Source: Sphingopyxis sp.
Lineage (GTDB): Bacteria; Pseudomonadota; Alphaproteobacteria; Sphingomonadales; Sphingomonadaceae
Direction of reading: 5' to 3'
Assembly: GCA_016793775.1 (NCBI GenBank)
Contig: JAEULK010000106.1
Coordinates: 1-45,048, forward strand
DNA: 45,048 bases
The translations under genes and the position numbers were made by a program. A model generated the notes under the pieces. It was not told where the DNA came from. It ran no database searches and saw only the letters and a list, made by a program, of their open reading frames with translations. Shown here piece by piece: positions 33,478 through 42,420 of this stretch. Numbering within the stretch: position 1 is the stretch's first letter; each line of letters begins with the position of its first letter.

Positions 33478-33609
33478 GAGGCCGGTCTAGCCAAGACCAG
33501 CTAAGGTCCCGTAAATGCCTATTTCATGGCTCGTTAGCGAAGCTTAACCTGCGTCAATATCTTGACAGGGGGCGCCGAAAAGCTGGCATTTTTGCATGAT
33601 CGCCCCTAG

Positions 33610-34767
33610 ATGGCGGCGACCATGGCCACGCTTATTTCCTCCCCCGCCGGGCTTGCCCGGGCCGACTTCCAGCTCGCCGAGCCGCTCAGGGACCGGCGAA
33701 TCGTCGTTGCGATGTCGGGCGGAGTCGATTCGAGCGTGGTCGCCGCGCTCGCGGCGCGATCGGGCGCCGAAGTGATCGGGGTGACGCTTCAGCTTTACGA
33801 TCATGGGGCCAAGGCGAAGCGCGTCGGCGCCTGCTGTGCGGGGCAGGATATCCGCGACGCGCGCGCGGTCGCCGACCGGCTGGGCTTCGCGCATCATGTC
33901 TATGACCATGAAAGCCGCTTTCGCGACACGGTGATCGACCAGTTCGCCGACGAATATCTCGCCGGGCGCACGCCGATCCCCTGCGTGCGCTGCAATATGG
34001 GGGTGAAGTTCACCGACCTGTTCGCGCTTGCCCGCGAACTGGGTGCGGACTGCCTCGCGACGGGCCATTATGTGCGGCGGATGATGGGGTCCGAAGGTGC
34101 CGAGCTGCACCGCGCGGTCGACCCGGCGCGCGACCAGAGCTATTTCCTGTTCGCGACGACGCAGGACCAGCTCGATTTCCTGCGCTTCCCGCTGGGCGGG
34201 CTCGAGAAGAGCGTGGTGCGCGAGATCGCGCGCGACCTCGGTCTTGGCGTCGCGGGCAAGCCCGACAGCCAGGACATCTGCTTCGTGCCCGACGGCGATT
34301 ATGCGACGCTGGTGCGCAAGCTGCGCCCAGAGGCCGACGACCGGGGCGACATCGTCCATGTCGACGGCACCGTGCTGGGCGCACACAAGGGATTGATCCA
34401 CTATACCGTCGGGCAGCGGCGCGGGATCGAGATCGGCGGGCAGGCCGAACCGCTGTACGTCGTGCGGCTCGATGCGGCGGCGAAGCAGGTGGTCGTCGGG
34501 CCGCGGCGCGCGCTCGCGGTGTCGGGCGCGCGGCTGGGCGAGGCGAACTGGCTCGCCGATGTCGCCGGGCGCGACGTGCTGGCGAAGGTGCGCAGCATGG
34601 CGAAGCCGGTGCCGGCGCGGGTCGCGGGCGAGCGGCTGGTCTTCGCGGCCCCCGAATATGGCGTCGCGCCGGGGCAGGCGGCGGTGCTTTACGATGCCGC
34701 CGACGCGAGCCGCGTTCTGGGGGGCGGCTGGATCGAAGAAACGTTCGCGGCCGAGGCGACGGAATAG
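33610..34767 (+). CDS. mnmA: tRNA-specific 2-thiouridylase
   Basis: A 385-aa ATP-pyrophosphatase that puts sulfur at C2 of the wobble uridine of Lys, Glu and Gln tRNAs. The PP-loop SGGVDSS is at 36-42. The catalytic Cys128 lies in [10 protein letters not shown] and the persulfide Cys224 in [11 protein letters not shown]. The central tRNA-binding and C-terminal barrel domains are present. ATG 33622 is an alternative start. A TTGACA at 33562 is a possible -35 box, with only a weak -10. Confidence 0.95.
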   Translation: MAATMATLISSPAGLARADFQLAEPLRDRRIVVAMSGGVDSSVVAALAARSGAEVIGVTLQLYDHGAKAKRVGACCAGQDIRDARAVADRLGFAHHVYDHESRFRDTVIDQFADEYLAGRTPIPCVRCNMGVKFTDLFALARELGADCLATGHYVRRMMGSEGAELHRAVDPARDQSYFLFATTQDQLDFLRFPLGGLEKSVVREIARDLGLGVAGKPDSQDICFVPDGDYATLVRKLRPEADDRGDIVHVDGTVLGAHKGLIHYTVGQRRGIEIGGQAEPLYVVRLDAAAKQVVVGPRRALAVSGARLGEANWLADVAGRDVLAKVRSMAKPVPARVAGERLVFAAPEYGVAPGQAAVLYDAADASRVLGGGWIEETFAAEATE

Positions 34768-34821
34768 ATTGAACTTTCCGCCCCGATGCCGCAGCCTGCG
34801 CGGCAACCAGGGGAGACGATC

Positions 34822-35235
34822 ATGGTCAATTGGGTCTTGCGCGGCGCCGTCCTGTTGTGGGCGGTCTTTTTCTTCATGATCGGCGCGCGCGGGGTGCTCG
34901 ATCCGGCGAGTTACAGCGAAACCTTCGGCTTCACGATCAGCGGCGTCGCGATCAACACGCTGCGCGCCGACCTGTCGGCCTTCTTCCTGGTGTCGGCCGC
35001 CGCCGCAGCGCTCGGCGCGCTGGTGCCGTCGTGGGTGCGCGCGCTGCTGGTCCCGGCGGCGCTCTATGGCACCGCGCTGACCGGGCGGCTGATCGGCGTC
35101 GTGATGGGCGATCCGACCAATTTCGGGATCGTGCAGGGCATGATCGTCGAGGCGCTGTCGGTGCTGCTGCTGGTCGGAGCTTGGTGGGTGCTGTCGCGGC
35201 CGGTGGCGGTCGCCGCACCCGCGGAGCCAGGCTAA
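34822..35235 (+). CDS. DUF4345-type membrane protein
   Basis: A 137-aa protein with four predicted membrane segments (near residues 5-22, 50-68, 72-95 and 108-128). The layout GARGVLDPASYSETFGF then a hydrophobic stretch with NTLRADLSAFFL fits small DUF4345 inner-membrane proteins of unknown role. GGGGAGA precedes the ATG at 34822. It follows mnmA by 54 bases on the same strand. Confidence 0.75.
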   Translation: MVNWVLRGAVLLWAVFFFMIGARGVLDPASYSETFGFTISGVAINTLRADLSAFFLVSAAAAALGALVPSWVRALLVPAALYGTALTGRLIGVVMGDPTNFGIVQGMIVEALSVLLLVGAWWVLSRPVAVAAPAEPG

Positions 35236-35309
35236 TCGGCCGTTAACCTTTTCGCATTGCCTTTGCGCGATAATCCTCGCTTCCGCCGGTGGGGCGGGGA
35301 GGACCGATC

Positions 35310-35453
35310 ATGGAATCCAGTGCAGACCAGCGCAGCAGCATGGGCCGCCGCGCCGAAGATCGCCGCAAGGCGCAGGACCCGAACTATAGCGGCCCCGAGC
35401 GCCGCTCGGGCCGCGACCGTCGTTCGGGCAGCGACCGCCGCATCGTCCTTTAA
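35310..35453 (+). CDS. 47-aa Arg-rich protein with ERRxGxDRR repeats
   Basis: A very short, strongly basic protein: MGRRAEDRRKAQDPNYSGPE followed by three RR-containing repeats (ERRSGRD, RRSGSDRR). The ribosome site GGGGAGGA is close to consensus. Such motifs also occur at the start of PilZ-type and other sphingomonad proteins, but here they form the whole gene. Nucleic-acid or membrane-surface binding is possible; function unknown. Confidence 0.55.
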   Translation: MESSADQRSSMGRRAEDRRKAQDPNYSGPERRSGRDRRSGSDRRIVL

Positions 35454-35517
35454 GCGGGCCTACGGGCTGGCGTCAGAAGCAAGCGCGGTTTAGGCTGGGC
35501 CCGAGAAAGGCCCCGCC

Positions 35518-36210
35518 ATGACCCAAAGCCCGCTGCCGCGCCTGAGCGTCGATATCGTCTCCGACGTGATGTGCCCCTGGTGCATCATCGGCTGGAAGAA
35601 ATTCGAGGCCGTGATGGCGCATTTCGCCGGGCGGCTCGATTTCCGGGTGCAATGGCACCCCTTTGAACTCAACCCCGACATGCCGCCCGAGGGCGAGGAT
35701 GCGGCCGCGCATGTCATGCGCAAATATGGCATCACCGCCGAACAGAGCCGGGCCAACAGCGGCCGGATGGCGGGGGTCGCGGCCGAGCTGGGCTTCGCCT
35801 TCAATCGCGGACCCGAGTTCCGGATGCGCAACAGCTTCGATGCGCACCGGCTGTTGAGTTGGGCGGGGGCACTCGAGGAACCCGACCAGGCGGCGGCGAC
35901 GGGGGTGCAGACCGCGCTCAAGCTCGCTTTGTTCGCGGCGCATTTCACCGACAATCGCGATGTGAGCGATCATGATGTGCTGACCGACGTCGCGGCGTCG
36001 GTCGGGCTCGACGGCGCGCGGGCGGAAGCGATCCTTGCGGGCGACGAGTTCGGCGAGATGGTGCGCACCGAGGAGGCCTATTGGGCCGACCAGAATATCA
36101 GCGGCGTGCCCGCCTTCATCCTCGGGGGGCGGATGCTGGTGCCGGGGGCGCAGGACGCCGAGGTCTTCATTCGCGTCATCGAGCGCAAGGTCGTTGCCGA
36201 CGCGGCCTGA
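35518..36210 (+). CDS. DsbA/FrnE-like thioredoxin-fold oxidoreductase
   Basis: A 230-aa cytoplasmic protein of the FrnE/2-hydroxychromene-carboxylate-isomerase-like DsbA group. The active site is Cys19-Pro-Trp-Cys22 (DVMCPWCIIG), followed by WHPFELNPDMP, and a long helical insertion. The cis-Pro loop is GVPAFIL near residue 198, and the end GGRMLVPGAQDAEVF is typical. No signal peptide. It probably handles cytosolic thiols or glutathione adducts. Confidence 0.85.
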   Translation: MTQSPLPRLSVDIVSDVMCPWCIIGWKKFEAVMAHFAGRLDFRVQWHPFELNPDMPPEGEDAAAHVMRKYGITAEQSRANSGRMAGVAAELGFAFNRGPEFRMRNSFDAHRLLSWAGALEEPDQAAATGVQTALKLALFAAHFTDNRDVSDHDVLTDVAASVGLDGARAEAILAGDEFGEMVRTEEAYWADQNISGVPAFILGGRMLVPGAQDAEVFIRVIERKVVADAA

Positions 36211-36264
36211 GGAACGGTCGGGCGGACGCGCGCGTTGATCCGCCGTCCACCAAAGGAGTTCCCC

Positions 36265-36570
36265 ATGACCGACGATCCGCGCGACACCCAAGCCCCCGAA
36301 GCGGTCAACCGCGAACAGGAGGATGAGGAAGCGCAGGCGCAGACGGTCGCCGAAGCGTCGCGGCGCGAGCGGCCGCTGGGCGACAGCGTCAAGGCCAAGG
36401 GGCCGGGCGACAGCGGCGACGTCCAGGACCTGGTGGACCATATGCGCCAGATGGAGCGGTCGGGCCGCATCGACATGGGCGCCTATCGCGGCGAACGCAG
36501 CGACGACGACGAGGATGGCGAACTGGGCGAAGACGGCATCGAGGACGACGAACCGCGCGGCGCGCCCTGA
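36265..36570 (+). CDS. acidic hypothetical protein
   Basis: A 101-aa protein rich in Asp, Glu and Gln, probably largely disordered. One conserved-looking helix is VQDLVDHMRQMERSGRIDMG, followed by AYRGERSDDDEDG. AAAGGAG lies before the ATG at 36265. It is 54 bases downstream of the DsbA-like gene on the same strand. No function can be assigned. Confidence 0.6.
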   Translation: MTDDPRDTQAPEAVNREQEDEEAQAQTVAEASRRERPLGDSVKAKGPGDSGDVQDLVDHMRQMERSGRIDMGAYRGERSDDDEDGELGEDGIEDDEPRGAP

Positions 36571-36682
36571 CGACGGACTTGCTCCCTTTCGGCGCCGCGC
36601 CGGCGCAGTCCGGCGCCGGTCGCCGCCAGAGCGGAGCGGGCGTCTTGAGACTTTGGTAAGGGCGTGATGGCAGGGCCGGTGC

Positions 36683-37258
36683 ATGGCCGGCCCCGATTTC
36701 CTGTCAACCCATCGCCGCCGGCGGCGCCATCGCAAACCCGTACGGGCGCGCCGCGGGGTCGGGGCGATCGGCTTCGCGACGCCGATGATGGCGCTGGGGT
36801 TTCTGGGGATGCTGGCGGCGCTGCAAATGCCGCCTGCGGCACGCGACAGCGCAACCGCCAGCGTCCTCGCGCTGGTATCGGGCGCCGAAGCGGCGGCACC
36901 GGGTGACCGATTATCGGCGCGCTTCGCTTATTGTCACAGCGGCGGCGGCACCAATTGCGTGGTCGATGGCGACACCTTCTGGTTCGCGGGCGAGAAATAT
37001 CGCATCGCCGACATCGACACGCCCGAGACGCACCCCGCGCGCTGCGCCGAAGAGGCGCGGCTGGGCAGCGCCGCGACGCAGCGATTGCAGATCTGGATGA
37101 ACACGGGGGCCTTCAGCCTCGAAAGCGCCGGGCGCGATACCGACCGTTATGGCCGCAAGCTGCGCATCGTCTCGCGCGGCGGCACCAGCGTAGCCGACAC
37201 GCTGATCGGCGAGGGGCTGGCGCGGCCGTGGGAAGGCAAGCGGCGGCCATGGTGCTAA
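36683..37258 (+). CDS. thermonuclease (SNase)-like protein with membrane anchor
   Basis: A 191-aa protein with a basic N-terminus, then a membrane segment (about 27-50), then a staphylococcal-nuclease OB fold. Active-site features are CVVDGDTFWFAG, YRIADIDTPETHP (Arg and Asp) and the later GRDTDRYGRKL, as in the family. It should cut nucleic acids in the periplasm or outside. The N-terminal RRRRRHRKPVRARR tract is unusual. It converges on the gene at 37260, with stops one base apart. Confidence 0.8.
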   Translation: MAGPDFLSTHRRRRRHRKPVRARRGVGAIGFATPMMALGFLGMLAALQMPPAARDSATASVLALVSGAEAAAPGDRLSARFAYCHSGGGTNCVVDGDTFWFAGEKYRIADIDTPETHPARCAEEARLGSAATQRLQIWMNTGAFSLESAGRDTDRYGRKLRIVSRGGTSVADTLIGEGLARPWEGKRRPWC

Positions 37259-37259
37259 G

Positions 37260-38018
37260 CTAGTCGCCGCGTGGGGCTTCCGCTGCGGCGCGTTCGGTGT
37301 TCGCCGCCGCGCGCTCGGCGGCGGTCGCAGCGCGCGGCGGCGCGGGCGTGTAGCTTTCGTCGGTTTCGGCCGGCGGCAAGGCTTCGCGCAGCGGTTTGCT
37401 CGGTCCCGCGAGCTGGCGATCGATGTCGAGCGCCATCAACTGCGCCACCGGATCGTCCCGCATCGCGCCCCAGCCGGCACGGCGCGCGAGCAGCGCCGCC
37501 TTGCGCTGGGCGGGGGGCAGCGCCTGGACCTCGACATAGAAGCGCGCCAGCTTGAGCCAGGGCGCATCGTCGGTCAGCACATCCTCCGCCCAGCGCGAGA
37601 ACAGCCCCTCGGTCGGCGCCCAGCCCGCGCCGTTGCGTCGCAGGAAAAACAGCACGCGGGTGCCGAGCGGAAAGGCATAGCGGTTGCAGGCACCGGCCAT
37701 CGCCTGCGGATGCGCCGCGGCGAGATCATAGGGGTTGCTGAGCAGCGCGCTTTCGGGATCGGGGGCGATCATCGCGTCGAGGGTCAGGTCGCCGGGCGGC
37801 GGATTGCCTTTCAGGGCGGCGACGGGGTGGATGGTGATGGTCCGGTTGCCGGCACCGCCGTCCGACGTACCACCGGCTACGGTGCCGATCAGGATCAGTT
37901 CCGCGCGGTCGACCAGTTCCATATTCGTCGGCACGCGCGCGCCGGGCGCGGGCGAGCAGGCGGCGGCGGGCGGCGCCCAGAGCAGAGCAAGAGCGGCGAG
38001 GGGGAGTGGGAAGCGCAT
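37260..38018 (-). CDS. exported hypothetical protein
   Basis: A 252-aa protein with a Sec signal peptide (PLAALALLWAPPAAAC; the Cys at 21 could also be lipidated, though the lipobox is poor). The mature part has the pattern VDRAELILIGTVAGG and ALKGNPPPGDLTL, seen in secreted proteins of unknown role, a single conserved-looking ACNRYAF, and an Ala/Glu-rich C-terminal tail. Function unknown. Confidence 0.65.
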   Translation of the reverse strand: MRFPLPLAALALLWAPPAAACSPAPGARVPTNMELVDRAELILIGTVAGGTSDGGAGNRTITIHPVAALKGNPPPGDLTLDAMIAPDPESALLSNPYDLAAAHPQAMAGACNRYAFPLGTRVLFFLRRNGAGWAPTEGLFSRWAEDVLTDDAPWLKLARFYVEVQALPPAQRKAALLARRAGWGAMRDDPVAQLMALDIDRQLAGPSKPLREALPPAETDESYTPAPPRAATAAERAAANTERAAAEAPRGD

Positions 38019-38165
38019 AAGGCCAGCTTATCGCTTGCGAGCCTGAATGAAAGACAAACGCCGCTTTGGGGCAGGTCGTCGATGTCGGGGATCGAATATC
38101 GGGGTCGGGCGTATCGCCCCCAGGACCCGCAACCCGATCCCCGGCGAGCGGCAAGGAGATATCCC

Positions 38166-38423
38166 ATGGCAGAGCATGACCATAGCGCGATCAAGGAAAA
38201 GATGACTGTCGTCGGCGCCGACGGCGTCCATGTCGGCACCGTCGACCATATCGACGGCGAACGCATCAAGCTGACCAAGGGCGACAGCCCGCAGGCCGAA
38301 GACGGCGAGGGCGCCAAGCATCATTATCTGCCCGCCGGGCTGGTTGCGTCGGTCGACGGCGATACGGTGCGGCTGTCGGCGACGGCCGCCAATGCGGTCG
38401 ATCTGTTCGAGGAAGCCGAATAG
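38166..38423 (+). CDS. DUF2171 protein
   Basis: An 85-aa protein with IKEKMTVVGADGVHVGTVD, IKLTKGDSP and HHYLPAGLVASVDGDTV, matching DUF2171, a small PRC-barrel-like fold of unknown function often linked to stress. AAGGAG precedes the ATG. It ends before a terminator hairpin. Confidence 0.85.
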   Translation: MAEHDHSAIKEKMTVVGADGVHVGTVDHIDGERIKLTKGDSPQAEDGEGAKHHYLPAGLVASVDGDTVRLSATAANAVDLFEEAE

Positions 38424-38446
38424 GCATAGGGGCGCCAGCGCCGACG

Positions 38447-38486
38447 AAAACGCGGCCCATTCCGCCTTTGCGGCGTGGGCCGTTTT
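38447..38486. terminator. terminator after DUF2171 gene
   Basis: AAAACGCGGCCCA (38447-38459) pairs with TGGGCCGTTTT (38476-38486) with a small bulge, plus an inner CCGC/GCGG stem. A-rich and T-rich sides suit both strands, so it may also end the minus-strand pair at 38494. Confidence 0.65.
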
Positions 38487-38493
38487 GGTGGGG

Positions 38494-38847
38494 CTAAGTC
38501 ACCACCTGCACGACGAGCGCGACGACGCCGAGACCATAGGCGGCGAGTTGAAGTCCGTAGAAGAGGCGCAGCCCGGCGGCATAGCTGTCGGGCGTGGTGA
38601 CCCGGGTGCTGCCGAGCTGGCCGGCGATCGCGCCGAGCGCCATCAGCCCGCAGACGACGCTAAACGCCATCAGGACCAGCGCGATGCGCACCCAAAGGTC
38701 GGCCGCGCCGAAATCGACCCCCGCCTTGGCGCCGTCGTCGAACAGCGCGATCGCCGCGCCGATCGACGCCGTAGCGAGCGCGAGCAATTGCTTCACCGTG
38801 TCGCCCGCAGCGGCGAAGGCGGCGTTGGTGCGGTCGTCGAAGCTCAT
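38494..38847 (-). CDS. small membrane protein
   Basis: A 117-aa protein with three hydrophobic segments (near residues 22-35, 52-75, 92-116) and no recognised domain. The ATG at 38847 overlaps the stop of the upstream gene (ATGA), so the two are translated together. Function unknown. Confidence 0.6.
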   Translation of the reverse strand: MSFDDRTNAAFAAAGDTVKQLLALATASIGAAIALFDDGAKAGVDFGAADLWVRIALVLMAFSVVCGLMALGAIAGQLGSTRVTTPDSYAAGLRLFYGLQLAAYGLGVVALVVQVVT

Positions 38848-39173
38848 CGGCAGAAGGGCCAGATCGGGCAGAGTTTGTGCAGGGCTTCGCCGAGCGTCTG
38901 TTCGCCGATCACGGGGTCGGCCAGAAGCGCAGCGTTGTTGGCGTAAACGGTGGCACGGGCGGCGATCATGGCGTCGACCAGCTTGGTCGCATTGCGGAGC
39001 GCTTCCGCCAGCTTGGGGTCGTCGGTATCGACCGAAGTCGGCAGCCTCCGCACGCCCCTCCTTGTAAGCTCGGCGAGAGAATTCGACGCGCCGTGGCCCA
39101 GATAATGGCCGCGCTTCACGGCGTGCATCGCCGCGGTCCCGACGATCAGCGCCGCCGCCTGTGTCCGGTTCAT
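38844..39173 (-). CDS. hypothetical protein coupled to membrane protein
   Basis: A 109-aa protein starting MNRTQAAALIVGTAAMHAVKRGHYLG, mostly helical, with two Cys near the end (KLCPIWPFCR). No domain recognised. Its stop overlaps the start of the three-segment membrane protein gene. The close coupling suggests the two products act together. Confidence 0.55.
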   Translation of the reverse strand: MNRTQAAALIVGTAAMHAVKRGHYLGHGASNSLAELTRRGVRRLPTSVDTDDPKLAEALRNATKLVDAMIAARATVYANNAALLADPVIGEQTLGEALHKLCPIWPFCR

Positions 39174-39304
39174 CGCTTCGCTCCCCGTTGCGCCGACGGC
39201 GCCATCCTACCCTATCGGCGGGGGCGACGCCATGGCTGGTTGGGGCGCCCATGATCCCCCCGCACCGGCGGCGCGGAGGGATGAGGGCGTCGGCGATGCG
39301 GCGG

Positions 39305-40051
39305 TCAGCCCCCGGTAACGGGTGCGGCGGTCGCGGGTTCGGCTGCTGGTGCCGTCGCCGGCGTTTCCGCGGGCAGCGCCGTCGGCGTCGTGACGGCGGC
39401 GTCGGCGGTCACCGGCGCTTCGACGGCGGAGGCCATCACCGCGGCGGGCGCCGCCGTCGGCATGGTCGCGGGCACCGCGAAGGCCAGTTCTTCCTTCGTA
39501 CGCACGCTGAGCTCGCGCCCGGCGGGGATGCGGCCCGACTTGCCGGTGATGAAGGCGGCGAAGACGCCTGCGGCGATCACGCCGGCGACGGTCGCGACGG
39601 TGTTGCCTTCGCCTTCCTGGCGGAAACTGCCGACGAGCGGGATACGCTTGCCGCCGACCTCGACATAGCGCAGCTCGATTTCCATCTTGCCCGATTTGCC
39701 GAAGGCGCCCTTGCCGGTGCGCCAGGTGATCTCACCCGCGGCGCGCGCGCCCTTCGGGATCACGACGAAGCCGTCGTGGGTGACGTTATGGACGACGCTC
39801 ATGTAGAAGGTGTCGCCTTCTTCATTCTTTTTGGTCGTCAGTTCCTCGTTCATGCTGAGCAGGATTTCGGTGTTCGCCGGCAGTGTGCGGGTCGCATCGG
39901 ATGCGGTGACCGGTGTCGCGGCAACCGGGGACGCGACGACGGTCGGGACGACCGGCGGCGCGACGGGCGCGGCATCCTGTGCGAAGGCGGGCGAGAAGCT
40001 GGGCAGGACAAGGGCGAGCGCGACGGCGCCCGCAAGCGGATTCGATTTCAT
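39305..40051 (-). CDS. exported protein with Ala/Pro-rich ends
   Basis: A 248-aa secreted protein. A signal peptide (ending SPAFAQ) is followed by a Pro/Val/Ala-rich linker, a folded core (about 48-190) with TRTLPANTEILLSMNEEL and GFVVIPKGARAAGEITWRTG, a hydrophobic segment VATVAGVIAAGVFAAFI, and an Ala/Pro/Thr-rich tail. The PANTEI and IPKGARAAGE phrases recall envelope proteins with SAF-like or VirB10-like strands, but I cannot name it. Confidence 0.65.
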   Translation of the reverse strand: MKSNPLAGAVALALVLPSFSPAFAQDAAPVAPPVVPTVVASPVAATPVTASDATRTLPANTEILLSMNEELTTKKNEEGDTFYMSVVHNVTHDGFVVIPKGARAAGEITWRTGKGAFGKSGKMEIELRYVEVGGKRIPLVGSFRQEGEGNTVATVAGVIAAGVFAAFITGKSGRIPAGRELSVRTKEELAFAVPATMPTAAPAAVMASAVEAPVTADAAVTTPTALPAETPATAPAAEPATAAPVTGG

Positions 40052-40173
40052 GGTAAGGCAACCCCCAAAAACGGCGAGCCCCCTGCCCGCCATCAGCGGT
40101 GACAATCAGGATTCGCGCGCAGCGTCAATCGCGTTAACCTGTTGCTGCGACGAAGCGTTGCCGGGGGCGCAGG

Positions 40174-40476
40174 TCAAGGCGCCTTGGAGCCGCCGCCGAC
40201 CAGTTTGACGAGGGTGGCGAGGCGGCGCCGCACGGCGCTCCAGTCGCGTTCGGGATGCGCCTGAATCTGGGGCGGGGCGAAGGCGATGCCGCGGTCGCTG
40301 CCGGTTTCGGCGCGGACCAGATACGCGCTGAAGGCGACGGGTGCCTCCTCGACGACGCGCGCGGATTGCTCCGCCGTGGGCTCCCATTGCAGCGCGAGGC
40401 AGGGGGTCGGGAGGTCGGCGAGCGGGGTGGTCGCGCAGGCGGCGAGCGCGAGGGCGACGGTGCGGCGGACGATCAT
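40174..40476 (-). CDS. small lipoprotein-like exported protein
   Basis: A 100-aa protein with a short hydrophobic signal and a lipobox-like end at ALALAAC (Cys about residue 13). The rest contains VVEEAPVAFSAYLVRAETG and a helical C-terminus. No domain recognised. ATG 40476 is chosen because the upstream part of the frame is low in protein character. Confidence 0.5.
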   Translation of the reverse strand: MIVRRTVALALAACATTPLADLPTPCLALQWEPTAEQSARVVEEAPVAFSAYLVRAETGSDRGIAFAPPQIQAHPERDWSAVRRRLATLVKLVGGGSKAP

Positions 40477-40570
40477 GCGGCGCCTGTCCCCGGCGGCGGT
40501 GGCGGTCGGCGCCGTCAAGGGTTGGGTGCGCTGGTGGGCGGAGGGAGTCAAGCGGGGTGAGGCCTCATCG

Positions 40571-40593
40571 ATCCTCCCCGTGCCGGGGAGGAT
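40571..40593. repeat. short palindrome
   Basis: ATCCTCCCCG at 40571-40580 and CGGGGAGGAT at 40584-40593 form a perfect 10-bp inverted repeat with a 3-base loop. A related sequence ends the cluster at 9966-10155. Confidence 0.6.
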
Positions 40594-40662
40594 TGGCTAT
40601 GTCCGCTCCCGCCCCAATCCGACGGGTGGCGCGACGGCGCGGGCGTGCCTATCTAGGCGGCG

Positions 40663-41172
40663 ATGAGACAGGTGACGAGCAACGGGGACCGCAGGACGAT
40701 CGTGATCGCGCGGTTGAAGCCGAAGCCGCTGGCGGCGGGGCAGTTGCTGTGCGTGGTCGCGCTCGGCGTGCTGGTCGCGGTGCAGGCGCGCGGCGATACG
40801 GCGGGCGAGGTGGTGCGGAGCATCGTCTTCGGCGACATCGCGATGACTGCGGCGATGGCCGCCGCGGTGCTGGGGTTCGTATATTTCCGGCGGCTTTGGC
40901 GCTGGCGCGATGCTTATGTGCGGCACGATGGTGCGACGCTGTATCGCGGCGGCAGCGCGCGCTGGCCGCTGGCGCTGGTGCGGGACGTACTGCTGGTCAA
41001 GGACGGCGTCGGCGTCGAGACGCTGCGGCTGGTGGTCGACGACGACAGCGAAGTGACGCGCGAACTGGTAAAGCTGGCGATGCTCGATGGCTCGGTCGAG
41101 GCGGTGAAGGGCGGCGTGCTGTTCGCGGTGTCGGGCATGCGCGGGGTGCCGGGCGGGGTTACGGTGAATTGA
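40663..41172 (+). CDS. two-segment membrane protein, PH-like tail
   Basis: A 169-aa protein with two membrane segments (about 24-42 and 58-74), then a basic FRRLWRWRDAYV and a beta-rich C-terminal half (LYRGGSARWPLALVRDVLLV, LRLVVDDDSEVTR) resembling a small bacterial PH-like domain. Function unknown. Confidence 0.6.
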   Translation: MRQVTSNGDRRTIVIARLKPKPLAAGQLLCVVALGVLVAVQARGDTAGEVVRSIVFGDIAMTAAMAAAVLGFVYFRRLWRWRDAYVRHDGATLYRGGSARWPLALVRDVLLVKDGVGVETLRLVVDDDSEVTRELVKLAMLDGSVEAVKGGVLFAVSGMRGVPGGVTVN

Positions 41173-41923
41173 TCGCGCGCCTGGCCCAGCCCGAAAATCC
41201 CGCCGTGCCGGGGCGCGAAGGGACCGGCAACCGGATCGGAAGGTCGCAAAGGTCATGCTACACACCCTTCTGACCCTCGCGCGAGCGCGGGGTGCGACCA
41301 GCCGGTCTTGCGGCCGCTTCTTCGGCGCCGGCACCCGGTCATAGGCGGCGGGATCGCGACCATGCGCGTCGCGCGCGGTGTTGGCGGCGGGATCGGGCGA
41401 GGGGGTCGGTGCTATGTTGCGCATCTGCCAGTTTGGAACATGGCGGGATAATTTAGGAAAGACGGTTTTTGCACGCGATGTACGAAATAGGATTTTGTGG
41501 TGTGATAGTTTTGCGAAGGCACGGCGAATTACTTCCGCTTCCTCATCCCAGTACTCGGGCTTCGTCACCCCGGACTTGATCCGGCGTCCATGTGGCATAT
41601 GCGGTGCCGAAAAGTCGGATTGGCACCGGTCTGGATACTTACGGAATTTTTCTATTTGTAGCCCTTGTCAGCATGCAGGGTCATTTTCTCAAGATTTCCG
41701 AGTACCATCTCAAAATGATCTTTGATTTTTCCGACAGCATCGGGTCTTTTGAATCGAATAACGAACCCAGTATTGCATCCTTAAACTGTTTTGCTGTTTC
41801 GCTGTTCGCCGGGAAGTATTTATGCTTTTTCAGCGATCTGACATGACCACATTAGCGAGGGCGCTCCGAACGCATGTTCTATCGCTAGCATTCTAGCCAG
41901 GTCGTCGGAGTTCCAATCAGCAC
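41173..41923. other. gene-poor, partly AT-rich stretch
   Basis: No intact gene is visible. 41173-41430 is GC-rich and non-coding in appearance. From about 41434 to 41850 base composition shifts to A/T, unlike the flanks. A short REP-like palindrome half, CGTCACCCCGGACTTGATCC, is at 41563. Remnants of a minus-strand gene cover the right part. Confidence 0.5.
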
Positions 41924-41990
41924 TCAAACCGAAAACCCGCCTGAATTTCTCCGGTTCGATCCCGCCGCGAGCACCTTCTTGCCCGTCGGG
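41681..41990 (-). pseudogene. remnant of an unidentified gene
   Basis: Two protein-like fragments in different frames: KFRRVFGLSADWNSDDLARM with following helix (about 41990-41855), and HVRSLKKHKYFPANSETAKQ continuing to RWYSEILRK before the stop at 41681. One base gained or two lost near 41845 would join them. The upstream part overlaps the winged-helix gene. Base use is AT-rich, suggesting foreign origin. Not recognised. Confidence 0.4.
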
Positions 41991-42157
41991 GTCAGCGCCC
42001 ATTTACTGCCCTGCTGGACGACGAGGCCCAACGCGACGAGTTCGTCGCGGACGGCGTCGGTCGGGAGTTGGGGGCGGCGGTTCGATATGCCTTCGAGGGT
42101 CGCGCGCTGGGGCTGGCTGAGGATCAGCAGTTTGAACTTGGGTTTCTTGTCGGTCAT
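41924..42157 (-). CDS. small winged-helix-like protein
   Basis: A 77-aa basic protein: KFKLLILSQPQRATLEGISN, then LPTDAVRDELVALGLVVQQG and WALTPTGKKVLAAG, the pattern of a minimal winged helix (MarR-like last helix and wing). The start overlaps the DUF2442 stop (ATGA). It may be the regulator of the cassette. The C-terminal end (SNRRNSGGFSV) runs into the decayed gene and may be shortened. Confidence 0.6.
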   Translation of the reverse strand: MTDKKPKFKLLILSQPQRATLEGISNRRPQLPTDAVRDELVALGLVVQQGSKWALTPTGKKVLAAGSNRRNSGGFSV

Positions 42158-42420
42158 GCGGCTTTCCGGCTGAGTAAGCCGCCTTCCTTCAATTCCTGGT
42201 GGAGCGTCCATGGGGCGAGTTCGAGGCCGTTGGGCCAGGCGAGCGCGCCCGCCTCGATAAAGGCGCGCGAGAATTCGGAGGGTTGCAGCAACGGTTCGGT
42301 CAGGACCGTCGGGCGGCCGGCGAACAGCGGATAGGCATTCCAGACGCCGGTGCTGCCGTCGGAAAAGGTCAGTTTCAACCGGTGGTCGCCGGCAAGTTCA
42401 AGGGCGGTAATCTTAATCAT
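42154..42420 (-). CDS. DUF2442 protein
   Basis: An 88-aa protein with KLTFSDGSTGVWNAYPLF, FSRAFIEAGALAWPNGLEL and a short helical tail, the layout of DUF2442. Such proteins commonly pair with DUF4160 proteins and the pair has been suggested to be toxin-antitoxin-like. The start overlaps the end of the DUF4160 gene by 8 bases. Confidence 0.85.
   Translation of the reverse strand: MIKITALELAGDHRLKLTFSDGSTGVWNAYPLFAGRPTVLTEPLLQPSEFSRAFIEAGALAWPNGLELAPWTLHQELKEGGLLSRKAA

Noticed and set aside
33534-33547. CtrA-box-like TTAG-N6-TTAA before the sciP operon
   Set aside because: Spacing is 6 rather than the consensus 7 and the first half is imperfect; too weak to list as a site.
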